Assembly: GCA_029259875.1 (NCBI GenBank)
Contig: JAJDEK010000484.1
Location: 1 to 10,840 of the forward strand
Source: Planctomycetaceae bacterium
GTDB taxonomy: Bacteria; Planctomycetota; Planctomycetia; Planctomycetales; Planctomycetaceae
DNA length: 10,840 nucleotides
Direction: 5' to 3'
Below the pieces are notes generated by a model. It was not told the DNA's origin. It did no database searches and saw nothing but the letters and a program-made list of their open reading frames with translations. The position numbers were made by a program, and so were the translations under genes. Positions 1 to 6,444 of the stretch are shown one piece after another; position 1 is the first letter of the stretch; each line of letters opens with the position of its first letter.

Positions 1-323
1 GGCAGATCACGGGGCTGTGGTGGTAGATTACGATTAAGAGATTCGGGAACAGCAAACAAATCTTTCTCAGGTTGTGAATTCTGCTGTTGTTTTTGGCGAA
101 TGGTCTGCGGATTCACCCTTTGTGTTTCACGAGACTGCGGAGCAGGAGTTTGTGAAGGGCTCTCCAGTGATTGATTTTGCGGGTCCAATGGCGGCGGATC
201 AGTCAGTTTCCAGGAGGAGCGTTGACCCGGCGCAAGGGCAGAACAGGCTGTTACTGCGAACATCAACAGTAGCAACATTCCTGAAGCAGGTTTCGAAAAT
301 GGCCGAATCTGAGTACCCGGCAT
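1..323 (-). CDS. Secreted or lipoprotein N-terminus, Pro/Gln-rich (partial, runs off left edge)
   Basis: The minus strand is open from an ATG at 323 to the window edge (107 codons visible, C-terminus missing). An in-frame TGA lies three codons upstream of the ATG, and GAGG sits 7 bases before it, so the start is well fixed. The product begins with a basic stretch (R7, K11) and a hydrophobic core at residues 16-26 (MLLLLMFAVTA). It then has Cys27 in the context V-T-A-C, which fits a lipobox; an alternative signal peptidase I site is after A-L-A at residue 31. Beyond this the visible part is low-complexity and rich in Pro, Gln and Ser, typical of a disordered segment tethering an envelope protein. 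I recognise no functional domain in the visible part. Codon phase, start signal and export signal support a real gene; its role is unknown. Confidence 0.75.
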   Translation of the reverse strand, partial: MPGTQIRPFSKPASGMLLLLMFAVTACSALAPGQRSSWKLTDPPPLDPQNQSLESPSQTPAPQSRETQRVNPQTIRQKQQQNSQPEKDLFAVPESLNRNLPPQPRDL

Positions 324-433
324 GAATAGACCTCAATGATTAAAAGTAAACGTAACTCTTCAAAGTCTACCATGCAAACTTAAGTTCAACAGAGAAAGAA
401 ATAGGCGATTTATTAAATAGTAAGAGCGTTAAA

Positions 434-523
434 ATGGATTTGAAACGCATGCTCGTTCGCATTGTATTTCGCGCGTGTATTGCAAGGATTCAAACGAATA
501 AACGGTCTGATTCTTTGGATTAA
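434..523 (+). CDS. Possible 29-residue small protein (weak)
   Basis: An ATG preceded by AAGAG with a 7-base gap opens a 29-codon frame ending in TAA. The product would be strongly basic in its first two thirds (K4, R5, R9, R13, R18), with a short hydrophobic run at residues 7-17. I recognise no family. Such frames arise by chance in spacers of this size, so this is listed only because start spacing and composition are plausible for a small protein or leader peptide. It lies 214 bases upstream of the MfnD-like gene. Confidence 0.15.
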   Translation: MDLKRMLVRIVFRACIARIQTNKRSDSLD

Positions 524-613
524 TCGATACAGTTTCATTCAATGAGTGAAGTATGAAAAAACGTGTGGAAATCAGTGAGATGCGGAGTCCTGTCAATTAA
601 CAAACGAAACCAG

Positions 614-625
614 AGTCTTTAGACT
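614..625. repeat. Short inverted repeat AGTCT-TT-AGACT
   Basis: Perfect 5-bp arms with a 2-base centre lie 14 bases before a second, longer inverted repeat. The size fits an operator half-site pair better than an RNA hairpin. Function is inferred only from its position upstream of the MfnD-like operon. Confidence 0.3.
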
Positions 626-639
626 AAAACACTTGAGAC

Positions 640-661
640 GATGATCTGGTTTAAGATCATC
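640..661. promoter_or_regulatory. Perfect 8-bp inverted repeat GATGATCT-N6-AGATCATC
   Basis: Arms 640-647 and 654-661 are exact complements around a 6-base centre (GGTTTA), 76 bases before the TTG start of the MfnD-like gene. It could be a dimeric repressor operator or a hairpin in the 5' untranslated leader. No U-run follows, so a factor-independent terminator is unlikely. The inverted repeat is seen directly; the regulatory role is inference. Confidence 0.4.
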
Positions 662-737
662 ATTCGGAATCCAACGCCGATTTCCCATTCCCCATAGGTC
701 GCTTCTGCTGTAAAGATGAAACGAACAAGGTACGACA

Positions 738-1799
738 TTGAATGTATTTGTATCTGAATTTCTCTGTAGTGGTGCTTGTGAGGTATCAAGTGCGGATGCT
801 TCTCTATTGGTAGAAGGTACCGCGATGCTGGAAGCAGTGATCACCGATTTGCTTGCCATTCCAGATTGCAACGTCATTACGTGTGTGCATGAAGACCTGC
901 CGACAGTTTCTCCCGCATTCAAGCAATGGGATCAGGAATCTCGTTTACAGATCCATCGAGTGAGTGAACCGAGGCAGGAACAAGATTGCTTCGAGCAAGC
1001 TTGTCGGCAGTCTGATATTGTGTGGGTTATCGCTCCAGAATTTGATGACATTCTTTCTTCAAGAATCGAGCGAGCGATGCAGTCGGGAGCGCATGTTGTT
1101 GGTTCCGATTTGAATTCAATTAAACTGACTGCGGATAAGTGGCAATTATTTGAATTTCTAAATGAGTGCTCTATTCCTACGATCTTGACTTCATTACTCG
1201 ATAGTGAGCAACTTTCTCCAGCTTATGCCTTGCCTTGTGTGATCAAACACCGCTTTGGTGCGGGTGGTTTGGGATTGCACTATCTTACGCAGCTTGCTGA
1301 CTGGCAGGAGCAATTCTCGCAAATACAAACAAACCATTCTGATTACATCGTGCAACCTTTTATTTCTGGCAAGATGCTTTCAACGGTCGTTCTGACGAAT
1401 TCCCGTTGCAGAGAGATCTTTCCAATTGGAGAACAGCGGATTTGCTGGGAATCCGGTTTTCGGTATCAGGGGGGCTTGATTCCGATTGAGCTTAACGTTG
1501 ATGTAACACAATCCATACAGAAATTAGTCCAACGTGTGTGTGATGTGTTACCGGGCCTTGCGGGATATGCGGGGTTTGATATTCTGCTGCCTGATGATAA
1601 TCCCACGGCACCATTGATTGTGGAAATCAATCCTAGATTGACGACAAGCTATACCGGCTATCGTCAACTAACACAGGATAATTTAGCACAACGGATTGTC
1701 GATCCTGAAACAGTCTATCCTTTGCTGAAGTGGGATGAATCGCGGGGGGTTCGGTTTCGCTCGGATGGAACTGTTTTATTGAATCAGATGCAGTCTTAG
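738..1799 (+). CDS. ATP-grasp ligase, MfnD-like (tyramine/tyrosine-glutamate ligase family)
   Basis: The 353-residue protein shows an ATP-grasp fold. The N-terminus (VFVSEFLCSG) matches the opening strand of MfnD-type enzymes. Residues 166-180 (P-C-V-I-K-H-R-F-G-A-G-G) give the ATP-binding lysine and glycine-rich loop, and V-Q-P-F-I-S-G at 205-211 follows. The metal-binding acidic end of the fold is E297-I-N299-P-R, followed by T-T-S-Y-T-G. In methanogens MfnD joins glutamate to tyramine by a gamma bond early in methanofuran synthesis; methylotrophic bacteria are known to use tyrosine instead. The start is TTG at 738: an in-frame TGA lies 18 bases upstream at 717-719, no in-frame ATG lies between, and AAGG sits 7 bases before it. 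The neighbour 15 bases downstream belongs to the MfnF family, which strongly supports a methanofuran-type role. The exact amine substrate cannot be read from the sequence. Confidence 0.75.
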   Translation: MNVFVSEFLCSGACEVSSADASLLVEGTAMLEAVITDLLAIPDCNVITCVHEDLPTVSPAFKQWDQESRLQIHRVSEPRQEQDCFEQACRQSDIVWVIAPEFDDILSSRIERAMQSGAHVVGSDLNSIKLTADKWQLFEFLNECSIPTILTSLLDSEQLSPAYALPCVIKHRFGAGGLGLHYLTQLADWQEQFSQIQTNHSDYIVQPFISGKMLSTVVLTNSRCREIFPIGEQRICWESGFRYQGGLIPIELNVDVTQSIQKLVQRVCDVLPGLAGYAGFDILLPDDNPTAPLIVEINPRLTTSYTGYRQLTQDNLAQRIVDPETVYPLLKWDESRGVRFRSDGTVLLNQMQS

Positions 1800-1814
1800 A
1801 GAGAAGTATAATTT

Positions 1815-2834
1815 ATGTATGTGATCGGTTTGGATATTGGTGGTGCAAATATCAAATCTGCAGACAGTGATGGTGCAGCCAAAGCCATTCCCTTTGAACT
1901 TTGGAAAACTCCCGAGTTGTTAAAAGAGACATTACAGGAATTACTCTCAGAGTTTCAACGTCCCGAGCTGATAGCGGTGACAATGACAGGAGAATTGGCG
2001 GACTGCTTTCAGACTAAGGCAGCAGGTGTGGATCAAATTTTAACTGCAATCGAACAGGCGGTTGCTCCTGCTCCCGTAATTGTCTGGCAGACGGGGGCAG
2101 AGTTTCTGACCACCGACATCGCCAGAGAATTCCCATTACTGGTTGCTGCTGCGAATTGGCATGCGTTGGCAACCTGGTTAGGGCGGATAACTTCTGATCA
2201 AAGCGGAATTGTATTAGACATTGGATCGACAACTACGGATATTATTCCATTACAAAACGGAGTTCCCATTCCTGAGGGATTGACCGACGTTGAACGATTG
2301 CTTTCTGGCGAATTGGTATATACCGGCGGACGTCGGACGCCAGTTGCGATGATTGGCCAGCGGGTTCCTTTTCGCGGTCAACAATGTCCGTTGGCAGCAG
2401 AATACTTTGCGACGGCGTTAGATCTCTATTTACTACTTGAAGAGCATGCTGAGAGTATTGATGACATTGATACGGCCAATGGTAAACCGGCGACTCAGGA
2501 CGATGCCTATGATCGGATTGCGCGGTCTCTCTGTTGTGATACTTCGGAAATGACAAGAGCAGAGGCTGTTGAAATTGCGAATTATCTCGCAGAGCAACAG
2601 CAGAAACAGATTACCGAAGCTATAGATCAAGTTCTGGAGCAAATGTCAGTACCACCAACGGTGATATTGATTAGTGGGAGTGCCGTTTTTCTGGCTGAAA
2701 AAATCATGCGAGCCCACCCGATTTTAAGCGAAACTGTCATTACAAATGTTGCAGAAATCTTTGATCGATCGATTTCGGATGCCGCTTGTGCGTTTGCAGT
2801 TGCACGATTGGCGGCAGAGCGGGTTCGGATTTAA
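1815..2834 (+). CDS. H4MPT-linked C1-transfer pathway protein, MfnF-like (ASKHA fold)
   Basis: This 339-residue protein starts at an ATG 15 bases after the ATP-grasp gene, so the two are almost surely co-transcribed. It has the nucleotide-binding signatures of the ASKHA/hydantoinase superfamily: phosphate-1 loop G-L-D-I-G-G-A-N-I-K at 5-14, a second loop L-D-I-G-S-T-T-T-D at 134-142, and S-G-S-A at 287-290. The family-typical T-M-T-G-E-L-A-D lies at 57-64 and N-W-H-A at 114-117. This combination marks the family annotated as 'probable H4MPT-linked C1 transfer pathway protein'. Its archaeal member MfnF couples the furan and glutamyl-tyramine halves of methanofuran. In planctomycetes the family travels with formaldehyde/formate oxidation genes using tetrahydromethanopterin. 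The fold and family are clear; the precise reaction in this organism is inferred. Confidence 0.8.
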   Translation: MYVIGLDIGGANIKSADSDGAAKAIPFELWKTPELLKETLQELLSEFQRPELIAVTMTGELADCFQTKAAGVDQILTAIEQAVAPAPVIVWQTGAEFLTTDIAREFPLLVAAANWHALATWLGRITSDQSGIVLDIGSTTTDIIPLQNGVPIPEGLTDVERLLSGELVYTGGRRTPVAMIGQRVPFRGQQCPLAAEYFATALDLYLLLEEHAESIDDIDTANGKPATQDDAYDRIARSLCCDTSEMTRAEAVEIANYLAEQQQKQITEAIDQVLEQMSVPPTVILISGSAVFLAEKIMRAHPILSETVITNVAEIFDRSISDAACAFAVARLAAERVRI

Positions 2835-2978
2835 TGCCGTGCAGGTAAACACAGGCATCCTCCTACAATGGGATCTGGAATAATCAATTTCCATAAGTTC
2901 TTTAATAATATTTGTTTATGTAATTGCGTGCAGTGCATATATTCCCATTCTAGTCAAAGATCCTTGATCGAAGAGTGG

Positions 2979-3008
2979 TTGACTCATTTTTCATACTTGT
3001 GTTATCTT
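2979..3008 (+). promoter_or_regulatory. Possible sigma70-type promoter for glmS (distal)
   Basis: TTGACT (5/6 to the -35 consensus) and TATCTT (4/6 to the -10) are separated by 18 bases, on the glmS strand about 190 bases before its start codon. A match of this quality can occur by chance in AT-rich DNA. Confidence 0.35.
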
Positions 3009-3075
3009 TCCCCTCTTGTAAGTGCTTACTGGCGGTCATTTTTGAGCCAATATCATTTTTCCAATTGTCATGTTT

Positions 3076-3081
3076 TATAAT
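3076..3081 (+). promoter_or_regulatory. Perfect -10 hexamer TATAAT upstream of glmS (proximal)
   Basis: An exact TATAAT lies 113 bases before the glmS ATG, but no good -35 element sits 16-18 bases upstream. It is an alternative to the distal promoter. Confidence 0.3.
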
Positions 3082-3194
3082 GTGGCTGATTGAACCAGGG
3101 ATGGAATACAGTGAATACTGCATTTTGATTGGAAATTTGACTAAGAACATAAAGCCGAAATTACTTCCCTCATTCAGCGATGGAGCGCGAAAAT

Positions 3195-5057
3195 ATGTGT
3201 GGAATTGTCGGATATATCGGACATCGAGAAGCGGGGCCTGTATTAATCCAAGGTCTGCAAAAACTGGAATATCGTGGATATGACAGTGCCGGTGTTGCCA
3301 TTCACGATGGTCCATCTATTGAGATTCGTAAGAAAAAAGGGCGAGTTGCCGAAATGGCAGCGCTCTTTAAAGCAAGTCCTCTTGCAGGAACAATGGGAAT
3401 CGGCCATACACGCTGGGCGACGCATGGGGAAACCAATGACCAAAATTCTCACCCGCATGTCGGGGGCAACGGAGATGTGGTCATTGTGCACAATGGAGTG
3501 ATCGAAAATTATTCCTCGCTGCGCACGCAACTACAAGCGCTGGGATATGTCTTTCATACTACGACTGATACGGAAACGGTTGCGCATTTACTGTCTCATC
3601 ATCTGGAAGAGCAGATTAAGCTAGGTGCAGATCCGACAGAACTTTCGACCTATCTTAAAGTTGTCGAAATTACGCTATCGAAATTAAAGGGTACCTATGG
3701 TCTGGTGATTTTATTCCAGGATCTTCCCGATGTTCTAATTGCAGCCCGTTTGGGAAGCCCATTAGTGATCGGTGTTGGGAAAGGGGAACATTTTATTGCC
3801 AGCGATGCGACTCCACTGATTGGATATACTGATGAAGTAATCTATCTATCGGACCATGAGATCGCTGTTCTCACTCGAGATGAGGTGGAAGTCATTCACC
3901 GTGATGAAGGGCAACAGAAACTCTCGATTCAGACACTCGATCAGGTGAGTGTCGACTCGGAGTTGGGTGATTTTAAACATTACATGTTAAAGGAAATCTT
4001 CGAACAGCCCCAGACTCTTGAAAATTCAATGCGAGGTCGTATTGACGAAGATGAAGCGACAGCAAAGTTTGGTGGCTTGAACTTGTCTGCACAACAGCTT
4101 AGAAACATTGATCGAGTGGTCTTAACGGCCTGCGGTACCAGTTGGCATTCGGGTTTAGTCGGCGAATATTTGCTGGAAGAATTTGCCAGGATACCGACCG
4201 AAGTCGAATACGCCAGTGAATTGCGGTATCGGAATCCTCCGATTTCGAACGATACCATGATTTTTGCAGTGACTCAGAGTGGTGAGACGGCAGATACTCT
4301 GGCTGCCATGCGAGAATGTAAACGAAAAGGGCATCCTACTCTGGCGATTTGTAATGTGGTTGGTTCTTCAATCGCTCGTGAAGCAGACGGCGGGATTTAT
4401 TTGCATGCCGGTCCTGAAGTGGGAGTAGCGTCGACCAAAGCATTTACATCTCAGGTCATGGTCATGATTCAATTGGCGCTATTTCTGGGGAGAATGAGGC
4501 ATCTCTCTTATCCCGCAGGTCGCAGGATTATTGATGCGATCCAAAAAATTCCGGATCAGATTCAAAAATGTCTCGAATGTAATGATCTCATCAAGGATAT
4601 ATCCAACAAATATTGCAACTTCAATAATTTTCTCTATCTGGGTCGACTCTATAATTTTCCCGGTGCACTAGAAGGCGCACTGAAACTTAAAGAGATCAGT
4701 TATATTCATGCTGAAGGCTACCCGGCAGCCGAAATGAAACATGGTCCGATTGCGCTAGTAGATGAAGAGACTCCTAGTGTCTTTGTGGTTCCGCACGGCC
4801 AGATTTATCCCAAAGTGATGAGTAATTTGGAAGAGGTGAAAGCGCGTAGAGGGCCTGTGATTGCGATTGCCTGTGAAGGGGACAAAAAAATTGCTGATAT
4901 CGCTGATGATGTCATTTACGTTCCTGATGTTGAAGATTTCCTACAGCCTCTCGTCACTGCGATTCCGCTGCAACTCCTGGCGTATCATATTGCTGTTTTA
5001 CGAGGTTGTAATGTGGACCGCCCCCGGAACCTGGCAAAGAGTGTTACTGTAGAATAG
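3195..5057 (+). CDS. glmS: Glutamine--fructose-6-phosphate aminotransferase (isomerizing), GlmS
   Basis: The enzyme makes glucosamine-6-phosphate from fructose-6-phosphate and glutamine in the cytosol, the entry step to UDP-GlcNAc for peptidoglycan and other glycans. The 620-residue product starts M-C-G-I-V-G; after Met removal the Cys becomes the N-terminal nucleophile of the class II glutamine amidotransferase domain (about 1-230). Supporting motifs are L-E-Y-R-G-Y-D-S-A-G at 24-33, T-H-G-E-T at 77-81 and H-N-G-V-I-E-N-Y at 99-106. Two SIS sugar-isomerase domains follow: C-G-T-S at 313-316, Q-S-G-E-T at 361-365, S-T-K-A at 413-416 and E-M-K-H-G-P at 513-518. The C-terminus is the typical P-R-N-L-A-K-S-V-T-V-E. 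An in-frame ATG five codons earlier (3180) is rejected because the catalytic Cys must follow the initiator. GGAG lies 9 bases before the chosen ATG. Length is close to the usual 600-615. Confidence 0.97.
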   Translation: MCGIVGYIGHREAGPVLIQGLQKLEYRGYDSAGVAIHDGPSIEIRKKKGRVAEMAALFKASPLAGTMGIGHTRWATHGETNDQNSHPHVGGNGDVVIVHNGVIENYSSLRTQLQALGYVFHTTTDTETVAHLLSHHLEEQIKLGADPTELSTYLKVVEITLSKLKGTYGLVILFQDLPDVLIAARLGSPLVIGVGKGEHFIASDATPLIGYTDEVIYLSDHEIAVLTRDEVEVIHRDEGQQKLSIQTLDQVSVDSELGDFKHYMLKEIFEQPQTLENSMRGRIDEDEATAKFGGLNLSAQQLRNIDRVVLTACGTSWHSGLVGEYLLEEFARIPTEVEYASELRYRNPPISNDTMIFAVTQSGETADTLAAMRECKRKGHPTLAICNVVGSSIAREADGGIYLHAGPEVGVASTKAFTSQVMVMIQLALFLGRMRHLSYPAGRRIIDAIQKIPDQIQKCLECNDLIKDISNKYCNFNNFLYLGRLYNFPGALEGALKLKEISYIHAEGYPAAEMKHGPIALVDEETPSVFVVPHGQIYPKVMSNLEEVKARRGPVIAIACEGDKKIADIADDVIYVPDVEDFLQPLVTAIPLQLLAYHIAVLRGCNVDRPRNLAKSVTVE

Positions 5058-5176
5058 TGACATCAGGTGAGAGGAATGGCTGGCTAATGTTTTTTGAGGT
5101 TTCGAAAACAGACTTCATTTCTTGAGAAAACACACACATTATCGCCGAAAACAGCAAAATACAGGTATACCTCTAC

Positions 5177-5201
5177 GGAAAGTTCGAAAATTGAACTTTC
5201 C
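5177..5201. promoter_or_regulatory. Perfect 9-bp inverted repeat GGAAAGTTC-N7-GAACTTTCC
   Basis: Arms 5177-5185 and 5193-5201 pair exactly around a 7-base centre (GAAAATT). It lies 119 bases after the glmS stop and 170 before the ispH ATG. A following region with scattered T residues (5205-5217) is not a true U-run, so it is at best a weak terminator of glmS. An operator or leader structure for ispH is equally possible. Confidence 0.45.
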
Positions 5202-5240
5202 AGATTTGGTTTACTTCTGCGTTCCGCATAGAATAGCTTT

Positions 5241-5253
5241 TGAGGTACCCTCA
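5241..5253. repeat. Small inverted repeat TGAGG-TAC-CCTCA
   Basis: Five-bp arms surround a 3-base loop. The right side also forms an overlapping alternative pairing, GGTAC (5243-5247) with GTACC (5257-5261), so the segment could switch between two small hairpins. Both are short enough to be chance. Confidence 0.2.
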
Positions 5254-5371
5254 TAAGTACCTGATCGATGTTCTGATACTAAGCGACGCACTTGTTCGCG
5301 AGCTGAATTGGCGTGCAAGCCCCCAAAGCAGATATGTAATGCAATGCATCTGCAAAAATGGAAATGATAAA

Positions 5372-6307
5372 ATGAAAGTAATTCTGGCAAATCCCCGTGG
5401 TTTTTGCGCGGGCGTCAATATGGCAATAGAGTGCCTTGAAGAAGTCATTCGGATTTTTGGTAGTGACATTTATGTCTATCATGAAATCGTACATAACAAA
5501 CATGTTGTGAATCGTTTTACAGAACAAGGTGTGGTTTTTGTTGATTCCGTGAGCGATGTTCCTGAAAGTTCGATACTTGTATTCAGTGCGCATGGTGTTT
5601 CCCCTCTGATTCGTCAGGAAGCGCGCGACAGAAACATTCGTACGATTGACGCCACTTGCCCGCTGGTCACCAAAGTTCATACTGAAGCAATTAAATACGC
5701 AAATGCTGGGTACAATATTATTCTGATTGGTCATGAAGGGCATGATGAGGTAATAGGTACAATGGGGGAAGCGCCGGAAAGTATTACCTTGATTGAGACG
5801 CCGGAAGAAGTAGCAACTTTAGATTTTTCTGAAGGTGACAAATTAGCTTATCTTACACAAACTACTTTGAGTGTTGATGAAGCAGGCAGAGTCATCGAAA
5901 GTCTCACGAAAAAATTCCCTTATATTGAGAGTCCACCCAAGGCCGATATCTGTTATGCGACAACAAATCGTCAGGAGGCGGTTTCTGAACTCGTGCAGCA
6001 GGTGGATCTCGTATTGGTCTTAGGTAGTCAAAATAGTTCGAATAGTAAGCGGTTGATGGAAATTGGTAAGTCGGCTAAAAATAAGGCTTATCTGATTGAC
6101 GGTGTAAGTGAGCTTTTACCTGAATGGCTTGAAGGTTGCGAGACAATTCTCATTACAGCGGGGGCAAGTGCACCTGAAGTGGTGGTTCAGGAATTGGTGC
6201 AACATTTGGAAGATCACTATCAAGCAGAAGTAGAAAATGCCGTTGTTCGTGAAGAATCTGTTCGCTTCCCACTTCCCAAAGAGTTACGTATATTGCAATC
6301 AAAGTAG
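5372..6307 (+). CDS. ispH: 4-hydroxy-3-methylbut-2-enyl diphosphate reductase, IspH
   Basis: IspH reduces HMBPP to IPP and DMAPP, the last step of the MEP isoprenoid pathway, using an iron-sulfur cluster. The 311-residue product has the three cluster cysteines at C12 (G-F-C-A-G-V), C96 (D-A-T-C-P) and C194 (I-C-Y-A-T-T-N-R-Q). It also has the substrate-binding histidines H41, H74 and H124, and the catalytic Glu E126 in G-H-D-E-V. Length matches the family (about 310-320). The frame is open further upstream to 5240, but those 44 codons look nothing like IspH, and family members begin at M-K-V-I-L-A-N-P-R-G-F-C, so the ATG at 5372 is chosen. Its ribosome site is poor (GGA about 9 bases upstream). 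ATG 5339 is a less likely alternative. The product supplies polyprenyl carriers for cell-wall and glycan synthesis, as well as quinones and hopanoid precursors. Confidence 0.97.
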   Translation: MKVILANPRGFCAGVNMAIECLEEVIRIFGSDIYVYHEIVHNKHVVNRFTEQGVVFVDSVSDVPESSILVFSAHGVSPLIRQEARDRNIRTIDATCPLVTKVHTEAIKYANAGYNIILIGHEGHDEVIGTMGEAPESITLIETPEEVATLDFSEGDKLAYLTQTTLSVDEAGRVIESLTKKFPYIESPPKADICYATTNRQEAVSELVQQVDLVLVLGSQNSSNSKRLMEIGKSAKNKAYLIDGVSELLPEWLEGCETILITAGASAPEVVVQELVQHLEDHYQAEVENAVVREESVRFPLPKELRILQSK

Positions 6308-6444
6308 AAACTGCCAAACTGGGAGCCGGTTTCGAAATTGTTCCCTTTCGTTTATCATAGACAAAGTAGAGATCGATTCGCATTTGAGTGTGATCGGTTC
6401 GTTCTAAGAGAATTCAAAATCTTTAAAGAATTGAAGTAGCAGAT

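Larger units (their letters stand above)
324..737. other. Divergent intergenic spacer
   Basis: This 414-base AT-rich spacer separates the leftward secreted-protein gene from the rightward MfnD-like gene, so it should hold promoters for both. I found no convincing -35/-10 pair. It contains two inverted repeats at 614-625 and 640-661 and a possible 29-codon ORF at 434-523, each listed separately. A second, 15-codon ATG frame (553-600) seems too short to call. Confidence 0.6.
2835..3194. other. Leader region upstream of glmS
   Basis: This 360-base AT-rich gap separates the MfnF-like gene from glmS. It has no credible gene: open frames here lack ribosome sites and show no protein-like composition. 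Two sigma70-like elements are listed separately. I see no terminator with a U-run after the MfnF-like gene. Nothing resembles the conserved catalytic core of a glmS ribozyme. Confidence 0.6.
5058..5371. other. glmS-ispH intergenic region
   Basis: This 314-base spacer has no supported gene. It holds a perfect 9-bp hairpin (5177-5201) and a smaller one (5241-5253), listed separately. An in-frame extension of ispH from 5240 is open but has no family-like sequence. A promoter for ispH must lie here unless it is read from glmS, but I could not pick one with confidence. Confidence 0.6.

Noticed and set aside
74..325. An 83-codon + strand frame at the left edge
   Set aside because: It starts with GTG, has no ribosome site or family resemblance, and lies opposite a minus-strand frame with a full signal peptide and good start signal.
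593..922. A 109-codon minus-strand frame overlapping the start of the MfnD-like gene
   Set aside because: It is antisense to conserved ATP-grasp N-terminal sequence and has no recognisable protein features.
2835..3194. glmS ribozyme or other riboswitch in the long glmS leader
   Set aside because: I see no match to the conserved core of the glmS ribozyme, which is mainly a Firmicutes feature; a covariance-model search would be decisive.
2868..3283. Open frames (70 and 102 codons, + strand) in the glmS leader
   Set aside because: Composition is unlike real proteins, no ribosome sites are seen, and one overlaps the conserved glmS start in another frame.
5240..5371. N-terminal extension of IspH by 44 residues
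   Set aside because: The extension does not resemble any IspH or a signal peptide, and the conserved family start M-K-V-I-L-A-N is an ATG at 5372.
289..6337. Decamer GGTTTCGAAA seen three times on the + strand (289, 5098, 6328)
   Set aside because: More often than expected for a random decamer, but one copy lies within a coding region, the flanks are unrelated, and TTCGAA is generally common in this window, so no shared function is supported.
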